From assembly GCA_937910305.1 (NCBI GenBank), contig CALEPS010000098.1:1-39348 (forward strand): 39,348 nt of DNA, given 5' to 3'. A program made the position numbers and the translations under genes. The first letter of the stretch is position 1, and each line of letters starts with the position of its first letter. Below, one piece after another: positions 32,247 through 39,348 of this stretch. This DNA comes from an uncultured Bacteroidales bacterium (lineage in GTDB: Bacteria; Bacteroidota; Bacteroidia; Bacteroidales; Paludibacteraceae). The notes beneath the pieces were generated by a model. That model saw only the letters and a list, made by a program, of their open reading frames with translations, ran no database searches and was not told the origin of the DNA.

Positions 32247-33866
32247 ATGAAGACAAACAATATCGTAATGATCATGGCGCTGTCAGCTCTCACGCTGACA
32301 GCCTGCCAGCAGAACATTCCGCAGGAGCAGAAGGACTGGGAGAACACAACCGCCTATTTCAATGCCTCGGATGAGACAGTGACGACGACGTATTACAAAC
32401 CCTCCATCGGTTCGGTGGGAGACCCCCTGCCGTTCTACGACCCGGTGGCGAAGGACTATAAGATCCTCTATCTCCATAATTTCGAGCAAAATATGGAGCA
32501 AACTTTCCACCCGCTCTGGGGACTGCACACGACGGATGTAGCTACTTACACCCCGATGGGTGAAATACTGCCGACCGGGCTCGCTGGAGAGCAGGACGCT
32601 GCGCTCGGTACAGGTTGTATCGTCTATGACGAGAGCGAGAAACTCTATTACATCTATTACACCGGCGAGCGGTATAAACCTGCTGCCGATGAGGATAGAC
32701 AGGTCGTTATGCGTGCTACCAGCCCGGATTTCAAGACCTGGACCAAAGATCCGCTCTTCCGTCTCCGCGGAGCTGAATACGGCTATAGTTCCCTCAATTT
32801 CCGCGACCCGTATATCTGGCGCATGGACGACGGATGGCACATGATTGTGGCTACCAAACCGATGCCGGATGGGGCACGTATAGAGGAGAAAGACGGCTGC
32901 TTTGCCGAGTTCATTTCGTCCGACCTCAAGACATGGGAGCATAAAGGCAAATTCTCCAAAATGATCTGGGATCGCTTCATGGAGTGTCCGAACGTCTTCC
33001 AGATGGGCGATTGGTGGTATCTCACTTATAGCGACATGGCTGCTTTTGAGCGCCGCGTACACTACCTTAAGGGACGCACGATCGACGAACTCAAAGCGGC
33101 TACCAATCCTACTTGGCCTGATAGCAAAGAGGGTGCACTCGATTGCCGCGCTTTCTATGCCGGAAACACCGCTTCCGACGGTACCGACCGCTATATGTGG
33201 GGTTGGTGCCCTGAGCGACGTGGAAAGGACAATACCGACATCTCTGCTGAGGCTGAACCCAAATGGGGCGGTACCCTCGTTGTGCATAAACTGCTGCAAC
33301 GCGAGGACGGTACTCTCTACCTCGGCGAAGTGCCCGCTATGCGCGAGAAATACAATGCCGCTAAAGAGGTCAAAGTAGTGAAGAAGTGGGGCGAAGAGGA
33401 AGGAAATCTCACGATCGCAGACGGTGTCTATACGATGAAAGCATACAGTTCCGTTATGTTCAGCACCCTCGGTTACCACAACCACCTCTCCATGACCGTT
33501 ACCACGGATGACAAAGCGGACCGTTTCGGTATCTCTTTCGTGCGCGGTGACCGCAAAGACGGCGACAAGACCTACGAGAAATACTATTCCATCATGGTCT
33601 GCCCGGACGGAGACAAACATTTCATCCGCTTCGAGGAAGAGCAGGGTGTATGGGAACTCAAAGGCGGCGGCAGTTATGCTTTTGCTACGCCGGCAGACAA
33701 TACCTATAAGATTGATATCTATACCGATAACTCCGTCCTCGTCATGTACATCAACGATATAGTGGCTTATACCCAGCGTATATACGGCATTCAGCGCAAC
33801 TGCTGGTCTGTCAACTGCTACGAAGGAGGTATGATGGTTCAAGACATCCAAATCAAACAATATTAA
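32247..33866 (+). CDS. Divergent GH32-like fructan hydrolase, lipoprotein
   Basis: 539 residues. Lipoprotein signal MKTNNIVMIMALSALTLTAC. The five-bladed propeller pattern of GH32 is present in diverged form. The nucleophile blade reads VGDPLPFYDP (Asp59) in place of the usual WMNDPNG; the transition-state motif is FRDP (Asp187); the acid/base motif is MECPNVF (Glu246). All three catalytic acids are thus present. A C-terminal sandwich follows from about residue 400. Its place after the BT1761-like protein matches the surface endo-levanase BT1760, so an endo-acting surface enzyme is a reasonable guess. The start is six bases after the preceding stop. Confidence 0.78.
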   Translation: MKTNNIVMIMALSALTLTACQQNIPQEQKDWENTTAYFNASDETVTTTYYKPSIGSVGDPLPFYDPVAKDYKILYLHNFEQNMEQTFHPLWGLHTTDVATYTPMGEILPTGLAGEQDAALGTGCIVYDESEKLYYIYYTGERYKPAADEDRQVVMRATSPDFKTWTKDPLFRLRGAEYGYSSLNFRDPYIWRMDDGWHMIVATKPMPDGARIEEKDGCFAEFISSDLKTWEHKGKFSKMIWDRFMECPNVFQMGDWWYLTYSDMAAFERRVHYLKGRTIDELKAATNPTWPDSKEGALDCRAFYAGNTASDGTDRYMWGWCPERRGKDNTDISAEAEPKWGGTLVVHKLLQREDGTLYLGEVPAMREKYNAAKEVKVVKKWGEEEGNLTIADGVYTMKAYSSVMFSTLGYHNHLSMTVTTDDKADRFGISFVRGDRKDGDKTYEKYYSIMVCPDGDKHFIRFEEEQGVWELKGGGSYAFATPADNTYKIDIYTDNSVLVMYINDIVAYTQRIYGIQRNCWSVNCYEGGMMVQDIQIKQY

Positions 33867-33875
33867 TTATTAACC

Positions 33876-33909
33876 GGATAAGGGGCAGGAATGTGCCTGC
33901 CCCTTATCC
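33876..33909 (+). terminator. Strong 14-bp hairpin inside the fructan operon
   Basis: GGATAAGGGGCAGG, loop AATGTG, CCTGCCCCTTATCC: a perfect 14-bp stem ten bases after the GH32 stop. It is followed by ACAAATTTTTAAAAC, a weak T run. Partial terminator or mRNA stabiliser that would make upstream genes more abundant than downstream ones. Confidence 0.7.
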
Positions 33910-33926
33910 ACAAATTTTTAAAACTT

Positions 33927-34778
33927 ATGAAAAAAATTACTCTTTTGGCTGCGCTTTTCGCAGCAATGACCATCAATGCAACGGACCTCTGGACCGAGTC
34001 CAAACATGTATCATGGAGTGATGGCGGTATTCAGATCCAGAAAGAAGCTTTTGCTGAGGCTCTGCCCGGACAGAAGATTGTCGTTACCTTCACCGGCGCT
34101 TCCGACGGTATCGAGTTCAAAGTGATGAATGCTAATTTCGACCATCTGGCAGGCTCGCGTGAAGCAGCGTGGATCAATGGCGACGGTGCTTTTGAGCAAT
34201 TCTTGACTATTGCAGCTGTGGATAGCCTCAAGGCGTACGGACTGGAGATCATTGGCGCAAACTTTACTTGCAACAAAGTCGAACTCCTCGACGGCAAAAC
34301 ACTCAAAGACGGTTACACCGTTTGGACCGGTTTCTTCTGGGCGGACGAATGGAAAACCCTCGAACTCTACTGGAACGGCTATGCCGGTGTCGATTGGAGC
34401 AAAGCAACCGCACTCCGTATCTATTCGGAGGCAGGCCGCTCGGACTTTGTTATCAATGTAATCCTCAATGCATGGCCGGATCAAGGTGGCGAGAATGTAG
34501 CCAACCAGGAGGCCATGACAGCAGGTGAGGGCTACATGGAACTGCCTCTGACTGATGAGTTGCGTACCAAATTGGCTGAAGCTTCCAAGTGGATGATCCA
34601 GTTCAACAAAGAGACAGGTGATGCTTTCAACGTAACCGACATCGTGCTTGTTGGCGATTTCCCAACCGCTATCAGCAATACCGCTGTTGAGAGCAAGGCT
34701 GTTAAGTTCTTCGAGAACGGACAACTCGTCATCATCAAAAACGGCGTCAAATACAACGCACTGGGCGCACAATTATAA
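33927..34778 (+). CDS. Secreted two-domain protein of unknown function in the fructan locus
   Basis: 283 residues from ATG 33927, with signal peptide MKKITLLAALFAAMTINA; the in-frame ATG twelve codons upstream lies in the hairpin region. The mature part looks duplicated: residues ~17-130 begin DLWTESKHVSWSDGGI and end NFTCNKVELLDG; residues ~130-250 begin TVWTGFFWADEWKTLELYW and end NVTDIVLVGDF. Both read as beta-sandwich, carbohydrate-binding-like modules with exposed tryptophans. The last ~26 residues (AVKFFENGQLVIIKNGVKYN...) match the tail of the BspA-like protein. I recognise no named family. It is flanked by two hairpins (33876-33909 and 34812-34838). Fructan binding is inferred. Confidence 0.72.
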   Translation: MKKITLLAALFAAMTINATDLWTESKHVSWSDGGIQIQKEAFAEALPGQKIVVTFTGASDGIEFKVMNANFDHLAGSREAAWINGDGAFEQFLTIAAVDSLKAYGLEIIGANFTCNKVELLDGKTLKDGYTVWTGFFWADEWKTLELYWNGYAGVDWSKATALRIYSEAGRSDFVINVILNAWPDQGGENVANQEAMTAGEGYMELPLTDELRTKLAEASKWMIQFNKETGDAFNVTDIVLVGDFPTAISNTAVESKAVKFFENGQLVIIKNGVKYNALGAQL

Positions 34779-34811
34779 TCGTGCCTAGGGCTGAACTCTA
34801 ATCCCCTTACG

Positions 34812-34838
34812 GCATAGGCGGCTGATTACCGCCTATGC
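34812..34838 (+). terminator. Second intra-operon hairpin
   Basis: GCATAGGCGG-CTGATTA-CCGCCTATGC, a perfect 10-bp stem between the secreted two-domain protein and the GH32 lipoprotein. There is no T run; processing or stability element is as likely as termination. Confidence 0.6.
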
Positions 34839-34864
34839 TGACAAATAAACTAAAAAAGTACTTT

Positions 34865-36283
34865 ATGACAAAACACATTCTTTTGGGATTACTGTCGGCT
34901 ACCGTGCTGTTAGCAGGTTGTGCTAAGAAACCGGCTAATCACCCGACCGACGAACCTTTCCGGTCGGTCTATCACCACTCACCTGCTGCCAATTGGATGA
35001 ATGATCCGAATGGTATGTTCTACGATGAGGCCAACGGCATATGGCATCTCTACTACCAGCACAACCCCTTTGGCTGCACTTGGGGACCAATGCATTGGGG
35101 ACATGCTACTTCAACCGACCTTCTGACATGGGAGGAGCACCCCATCGTTCTTTGTCCGGACTCTATCGGGACGATCTTCTCCGGCTCGGCAGTCATAGAT
35201 AGGAACAACACCGCCGGTTTCGGAGAGAACGCTATCGTAGCGATCTATACGCAGTCGGAAGTCATCGGGCAGCACCAGTCTATCGCATATAGTACGGATG
35301 GGGGCTATACCTTCACCAAATACGAAGGAAACCCGGTCCTCATGGGTGACATCGCCGATTTCCGAGACCCGAAGGTGACATGGGACGGCGACAAATGGCT
35401 GATGACTCTTGCCTGCCAGCAGGAGATCCGTTTCTATGCCTCGCCGAATCTTAAGGAGTGGACCTATCTCTCGTCTTTTGGAAAAGACCTTGGCGCCCAC
35501 GGAGGCGTATGGGAGTGCCCGGAGTTGTTGCATATCGGCGACAAATACGTCCTCCTCGTTTCCATCAATCCCGGAGGACCATTTGGCGGCTCTGCAACCC
35601 AGTATTTCGTAGGAGACTGGGACGGTAAGGAGTTTCGATGTGAAAATGGTAAATGTGAAAATGAACAAATGAATTGGCTCGATTATGGTAAGGATAATTA
35701 CTCCACCTTCACCTTCCACAACTCTCCCGATGGTCGTTTGGTAGCTATGGGATGGATGAGTAACTGGCAGTACGCAGAAGTACTACCGACGGTGGCTTTC
35801 CGGTCGCAGAATACCGTTGCGCGTGACCTCTTCCTCTATACGGATGACGAAGGCGAATATCGCTTGGGTTCCGTGCCTTCCAAAGAGACCTTGGCGCTCC
35901 GCGGAGAAGAAACCAAATACCTGCCGGATGCCGGTATTGTCGAACTGACTTTGGATGGCAAACAGGACGCACTCATTACCCTCTCCAACGACAAAGGTGA
36001 GAAAGAGGTCATGAACCTCGACGTACACCGGCGCACCTTCTCCATGGACCGCACCGCTTCGGGCGACTGCTCTTTCTCCCATGATTTCGCAGCACGTACG
36101 GTAGCGCCGCTCTTTGTCAAACGCGACATGTATCATGTCCTGCTTTTCATCGACCATTGCTCCATCGAGGCGTTTGATGCCGAAGGCGCTTGGGCGATGA
36201 CCAACCTCGTCTTCCCCTCCGAGCCGTACAACCATCTTGAGGTTCAAGGTGGAGAAGCGAAAATCTACAATGTAAAAATCTAA
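34865..36283 (+). CDS. GH32 exo-fructanase/levanase lipoprotein
   Basis: 472 residues from ATG 34865; MTKHILLGLLSATVLLAGC is a lipoprotein signal (Cys19). Canonical GH32: WMNDPNG with nucleophile Asp47, FRDP with Asp168, and WECPEL with acid/base Glu217. A C-terminal beta-sandwich follows. Enzymes of this kind release fructose from levan or inulin; exo-action is likely but not provable here. A short segment (RCENGKCENEQMN, 35634-35672) is encoded by a TGTGAAAATG repeat and looks like an insertion between propeller strands. It sits before the fructose permease, matching BT1759 in the reference locus. Confidence 0.93.
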   Translation: MTKHILLGLLSATVLLAGCAKKPANHPTDEPFRSVYHHSPAANWMNDPNGMFYDEANGIWHLYYQHNPFGCTWGPMHWGHATSTDLLTWEEHPIVLCPDSIGTIFSGSAVIDRNNTAGFGENAIVAIYTQSEVIGQHQSIAYSTDGGYTFTKYEGNPVLMGDIADFRDPKVTWDGDKWLMTLACQQEIRFYASPNLKEWTYLSSFGKDLGAHGGVWECPELLHIGDKYVLLVSINPGGPFGGSATQYFVGDWDGKEFRCENGKCENEQMNWLDYGKDNYSTFTFHNSPDGRLVAMGWMSNWQYAEVLPTVAFRSQNTVARDLFLYTDDEGEYRLGSVPSKETLALRGEETKYLPDAGIVELTLDGKQDALITLSNDKGEKEVMNLDVHRRTFSMDRTASGDCSFSHDFAARTVAPLFVKRDMYHVLLFIDHCSIEAFDAEGAWAMTNLVFPSEPYNHLEVQGGEAKIYNVKI

Positions 36284-36311
36284 ATTGTTAAATGTCTAAA
36301 TAAATGAACAA

Positions 36312-37472
36312 ATGGAAAATGACAAAATGGTAAATAAATGGGCTCTTTTGCCCGTGATGCTCTGTTTCTTCACCATGGGCTTCGTGGACCTCGTGGGCAT
36401 CGCTTCCAACTATGTGCAGCAAGACCTCGGTCTGACGCATGCGCAGGCGAATATCATGCCTTCGCTCGTCTTTTTCTGGTTCCTCATCTTCTCCGTGCCT
36501 ACGGGTATGCTGATGAATAAGATCGGCAGAAAGAAGACCGTTCTTCTCTCTATCCTCGTGACCGTCCTGTCGTTGATTTTGCCCCTCTGCGGGGAGAGCT
36601 ATGCGATGATGCTCGTTGCGTTCTCGCTCCTCGGTATCGGTAACGCCCTCATGCAGACTTCGCTCAATCCGCTGGTGTCGAATATCGTCACGGGTAACCT
36701 CTCCTCGACGCTGACGTTCGGTCAGTTCGTCAAGGCGATCGCTTCTTTCCTCGCGCCGTATATCGCGATGTGGGGAGCAACGGAGGCTATCCCGCATATG
36801 GGCTTGGGATGGAAAGTGCTGTTCCCAATCTATGCGGTTATCGGCATTGTCGCTATCCTCGCGCTCGCGTTCACTTCGATTCATGAGGAGCCGGCAGCGA
36901 AAGGCTCGTCCTTCGTGGATTGTTTCAAACTGCTCGGCAAGCCTTTTATTCTCCTTTGTTTTTTAGGTATCATGTGCCATGTGGGTATCGATGTCGGTAC
37001 CAACACCACTGCGCCGAAGATCCTCATGGAGCGTCTGGGACTGGACCTCGCGGCGGCGGGATTCGCTACCTCCCTCTATTTCATCTTCCGTACCATCGGA
37101 TGTCTATCCGGATCTGCCATCCTGCGGCTCATCCCGGAGAAGATCTTCTTTGCAATATCCGTATGCATGATCATTGCGGCAATGATCCTTCTGGCGGTAG
37201 GAGACGCCCAATGGGTGCTCTATACCGGTATCGCCCTTGTGGGATTCGGTAACTCCAATATCTTCTCCATCTGCTTCGCGCAGGCGCTTAACTATGATCC
37301 CGTGCATAAGAACGAGATCTCGGGCTTGATGATCATGGGACTTTTCGGAGGTACTATCTTCCCGCTTTGTATGGGCTTTATGTCCGATATCATGGGCTCT
37401 CTCGGTGCTGTCCTTGTTATGGCGATAGGTGCAGCATACCTCACCTTCTTTACCCTTAAAATCAAAAAATAA
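36312..37472 (+). CDS. MFS fructose permease (FucP/FHS family)
   Basis: 386 residues with about twelve membrane helices. The start has WALLPVMLCFFTMGFVDLVG; the motif FSVPTGMLMNKIGRKKTVLL after helix 2 is the MFS loop signature. FHS family members carry fucose, glucose or fructose into the cytoplasm with protons. It corresponds to BT1758 in the fructan locus, and being between a GH32 enzyme and a fructokinase makes fructose the likely substrate. ATG at 36312 or 36327 are both possible starts. Confidence 0.9.
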   Translation: MENDKMVNKWALLPVMLCFFTMGFVDLVGIASNYVQQDLGLTHAQANIMPSLVFFWFLIFSVPTGMLMNKIGRKKTVLLSILVTVLSLILPLCGESYAMMLVAFSLLGIGNALMQTSLNPLVSNIVTGNLSSTLTFGQFVKAIASFLAPYIAMWGATEAIPHMGLGWKVLFPIYAVIGIVAILALAFTSIHEEPAAKGSSFVDCFKLLGKPFILLCFLGIMCHVGIDVGTNTTAPKILMERLGLDLAAAGFATSLYFIFRTIGCLSGSAILRLIPEKIFFAISVCMIIAAMILLAVGDAQWVLYTGIALVGFGNSNIFSICFAQALNYDPVHKNEISGLMIMGLFGGTIFPLCMGFMSDIMGSLGAVLVMAIGAAYLTFFTLKIKK

Positions 37473-37505
37473 TATTTATTATTCATTAATCAATTATTCA
37501 TTACT

Positions 37506-38423
37506 ATGAAATACGTAATCGGAATTGGAGAGGCACTCTTTGACTGCCTGCCTGAAGGACGCAAACTCGGTGGAGCACCCGCGAATTTTGCATATCATGT
37601 ATCCCAGTTCGGGCTCAACGGATGTGCTATCTCCGCTATAGGAGACGACGAACTCGGTCAGGAGATCGTAGACAAGTTCACGGCTATCCATAATAGTCTT
37701 TCAACTTTTAACTTTCAACTCTCAACGGTGGAGCAACCTACGGGCACGGTCAAGGTCACTTTGGACGAGAAAGGTATCCCGCAGTACGAGATATGTCTCG
37801 GAGTAGCATGGGATAACATCCCTCTCACCAACGAAATGCTGGAGATTGCTCACCATGCTCAAGCGGTCTGTTTCGGTTCGCTCGCGCAACGTTCGCAAAC
37901 CAGCAGGGAAACCATTCAGGCTTTCCTTGACGCTATGCCCGAGGATGCGCTCAAGGTCTTCGATATCAACCTCCGTCAGTCCTGGTACACTGCCGAAGTG
38001 ATTGCCGAATCCCTGCAGCGGGCGAATGTGCTCAAGATCAACGACGAGGAACTGGACGTCGTTGCTACCATGCTCCTCGGCGAACCGACCGTTCCCGACA
38101 GACTCATCGCGGAGGACGCAGACAAGACACGCCGCATCTGCCGTGAACTCATCGCCCGTTACAACTTGGATATGCTCATCCTCACCTGTGGCGCGATAGG
38201 GTCGTATGTCTTTACCGCTTCCGAAGAGAGTTATGTAGCTACGCCTAAAGTGCAAGTAGCCGATACTATCGGTGCCGGAGACAGCTTTACTGCTACCTTC
38301 GTCGCACAACTACTCCTCGGCAAAACCATCCGCGAGGCGCATGAGAAAGCCGTTGCCGTCTCTGCCTTCGTCTGCACACAACGAGGCGCCATGCCAACAC
38401 TTCCGGAGGAACTCAAGGCATAA
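37506..38423 (+). CDS. PfkB-family fructokinase
   Basis: 305 residues. N-terminal GIGEALFDCLPEGRKLGGAP with the GGAPxN sugar-site motif; C-terminal DTIGAGDSFTATF with the catalytic Asp near residue 259. It phosphorylates fructose in the cytoplasm, feeding glycolysis, and corresponds to BT1757. A loop near residues 63-75 (NSLSTFNFQLST) is encoded by a TTTCAAC-type tandem repeat (37696-37727) and looks like an in-frame insertion; catalytic motifs are intact. It is the last gene of the locus, followed by a strong terminator. Confidence 0.93.
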   Translation: MKYVIGIGEALFDCLPEGRKLGGAPANFAYHVSQFGLNGCAISAIGDDELGQEIVDKFTAIHNSLSTFNFQLSTVEQPTGTVKVTLDEKGIPQYEICLGVAWDNIPLTNEMLEIAHHAQAVCFGSLAQRSQTSRETIQAFLDAMPEDALKVFDINLRQSWYTAEVIAESLQRANVLKINDEELDVVATMLLGEPTVPDRLIAEDADKTRRICRELIARYNLDMLILTCGAIGSYVFTASEESYVATPKVQVADTIGAGDSFTATFVAQLLLGKTIREAHEKAVAVSAFVCTQRGAMPTLPEELKA

Positions 38424-38448
38424 AATCGAAACACACAAATTCCATCCA

Positions 38449-38485
38449 AAAGAGACCTGCGAAATGCCTTCGCGGGTCTCTTTTA
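38449..38485 (+). terminator. Terminator of the fructan locus
   Basis: AAAAGAGACCTGCGAA, loop ATGCC, TTCGCGGGTCTCTTTT: a 16-bp stem with one G-T pair and A/T-run edges, 26 bases after the fructokinase stop. It can work in both directions. Confidence 0.88.
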
Positions 38486-38546
38486 TCCGTGTTGCCTCCG
38501 ATAACTAATTTACAAAACGCTTATTTTCAATAGAATTGCAAATTTA

Positions 38547-38578
38547 TTTGCATATCTCAAAAAAAAGCAGTACCTTTG
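38547..38578 (+). promoter_or_regulatory. Promoter near the right end
   Basis: TTTG (38547-38550), 20 bases, TACCTTTG (38571-38578), with A8-GCAG spacer end. It matches the promoters at 22631 and 23215 across most of its length. Confidence 0.8.
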
Positions 38579-38594
38579 CGCCAACTTTTGAATA

Positions 38595-38622
38595 GGGTGG
38601 GACGCAAGTCTCGCCCTTTTTT
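38595..38622 (+). terminator. Hairpin with T6 run directly after a promoter
   Basis: GGGTGGGAC-GCAA-GTCTCGCCC (two G-T pairs) followed by TTTTTT. It would give a transcript of about 35-40 bases or act as an attenuator for a downstream gene. Confidence 0.6.
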
Positions 38623-38635
38623 GTATCGAAAAAAG

Positions 38636-39334
38636 ATGATCAAACCGATGGAGCTGTTTCAAGGAATAATAAATAGTGAAAGAGAAATTAAAAGTGAAGT
38701 TAAGAAAGACAAAAATAAAAAGAAGGAAAAAGAAAAAGAAAAAGATAAAGATAAGAAAAAACCAGAAGATTCCGATGAAAAAGAGAATGGACCAAAAGTT
38801 CACTATTTTTTGCTTGCCTCTTTAGATGCAAATGATAAATATAAAAAATTATTTTCAATTCAGCAGAGATCTATTTACACTATAAAAGAATTAAAAGATG
38901 AACAAAGTGAAGAAGCGATAACTAAAAATAATATTATTAAAGTTAAAAATTTCTTTTTTAGTTTGCTATATAATTATCATAAATTAATAAAAACAGATTT
39001 TGATGAAGGAACAACTGAAAGTACTGAAAAAATATTAAATGAATTAAATATTTTTATGAAATCATCAAATTTTGTAATGGATGGTTCAATCCCTTCTGAA
39101 TGGTATGTAAAATCTTTATTAGAATATTTACAAAAGCTTCCTAGTGATTTAACTAAGAATGATTGCGAAGAACTTTATAACCAAATGGAAAACGATTTAA
39201 ATAATTCAATAAAGCAATATGATTTCGAGTCTTTGAGTTTCATTATGGGTAAACTTAAATTTGCTGATAGAAGTGAAAGCTATTATCAAAGAAGTCTTGA
39301 ACTTTTAGAAGATATTGAATCGAATGAAGAAGTA
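38636..39334 (+). CDS. AT-rich, lysine-rich open frame, partial; probably eukaryotic and a chimeric contig tail
   Basis: An open frame of 233 codons with no stop before the adapter. The first codons (MIKPMELF) may still be bacterial. From about 38655 the base use changes sharply to AT-rich, with AAA/GAA/AAT codons unlike anything else here. A Lys/Glu/Asp tract (residues ~24-45) is followed by a helical domain with FMKSSNFVMDGSIPSEWYVK and LTKNDCEELYNQMENDLNNS. The style and these phrases resemble Ras-GAP-type regulators of protists such as Entamoeba or trichomonads, from memory only. I judge eukaryotic origin likely and the Ras-GAP label tentative. It could also be a transferred AT-rich bacterial gene. 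Confidence 0.5.
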
Positions 39335-39348
39335 AGATCGGAAGAGCA
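39335..39348 (+). other. Illumina TruSeq adapter remnant
   Basis: AGATCGGAAGAGCA, the first 14 bases of the standard TruSeq read-through adapter, ends the window exactly. It is sequencing artefact, not biology. Confidence 0.93.

Noticed and set aside
32283..33860. 525-codon minus-strand frame inside the GH32 lipoprotein gene
   Set aside because: Antisense shadow; the sense frame has all three GH32 motifs and a lipoprotein signal.
38636..39334. Horizontal transfer of a eukaryotic gene into the bacterium
   Set aside because: The adapter at the very end and the abrupt composition change make assembly chimerism the simpler explanation.

Overview
This 39 kb window is a contig from a Bacteroidales-type bacterium (phylum Bacteroidota), probably a gut or rumen metagenome assembly. 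The evidence is a SusC/SusD fructan-utilisation locus, BspA-like leucine-rich surface protein, OstA-like and SurA-like envelope genes, and many promoters of the Bacteroidota form TTTG-N19/20-TAnnTTTG. Both ends are incomplete. The last 14 bases (39335-39348) match the start of the Illumina TruSeq adapter, and the roughly 680 bases before them are AT-rich and look eukaryotic, so the right end is probably a chimeric assembly tail.

Layout. 1-1268: a leftward stretch with two small hypothetical genes, a structured intergenic element, a short helix-turn-helix gene broken by a one-base slip in an A8 run, and a terminator. 1269-6698: a 1.8 kAA BspA-like secreted protein. 6700-11954: three AAA ATPases (AAA_14 plus DUF4143), each bracketed by the same 11-bp inverted sequence (ATTGGATTACC upstream, GGTAATCCAAT downstream) and embedded in repeat modules; this is the most unusual part of the window. 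11983-13755: a membrane-tethered TPR/AraC regulator. 13994-22615: a rightward housekeeping and envelope run (lipoprotein, SurA-like PPIase, OstA-like protein, outer-membrane barrel, DNA primase DnaG, radical SAM enzyme, glycosyltransferase). 22691-23135: tRNA-Glu and ribosomal protein S20. 23273-24118: an AraC regulator.

24229-38423 is a complete fructan (levan/inulin-type) polysaccharide utilisation locus. Its order parallels the Bacteroides thetaiotaomicron fructan locus: sensor-regulator, SusC, SusD, BT1761-like surface lipoprotein, divergent GH32 lipoprotein, an unrecognised secreted two-domain protein, a classical GH32 lipoprotein, a fructose-type MFS permease and a PfkB fructokinase. 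The implied pathway is surface capture and cleavage of fructan, TonB-dependent import, periplasmic release of fructose, inner-membrane uptake and phosphorylation. The regulator is not the usual hybrid two-component protein: a periplasmic sugar-binding domain is joined through one membrane helix directly to an AraC DNA-binding domain, with no kinase.

A genome-wide habit also shows: short palindromic or tandem repeats occur both between genes and in frame inside genes, most clearly in the glycosyltransferase at 21548-22615, which carries four probable insertions.
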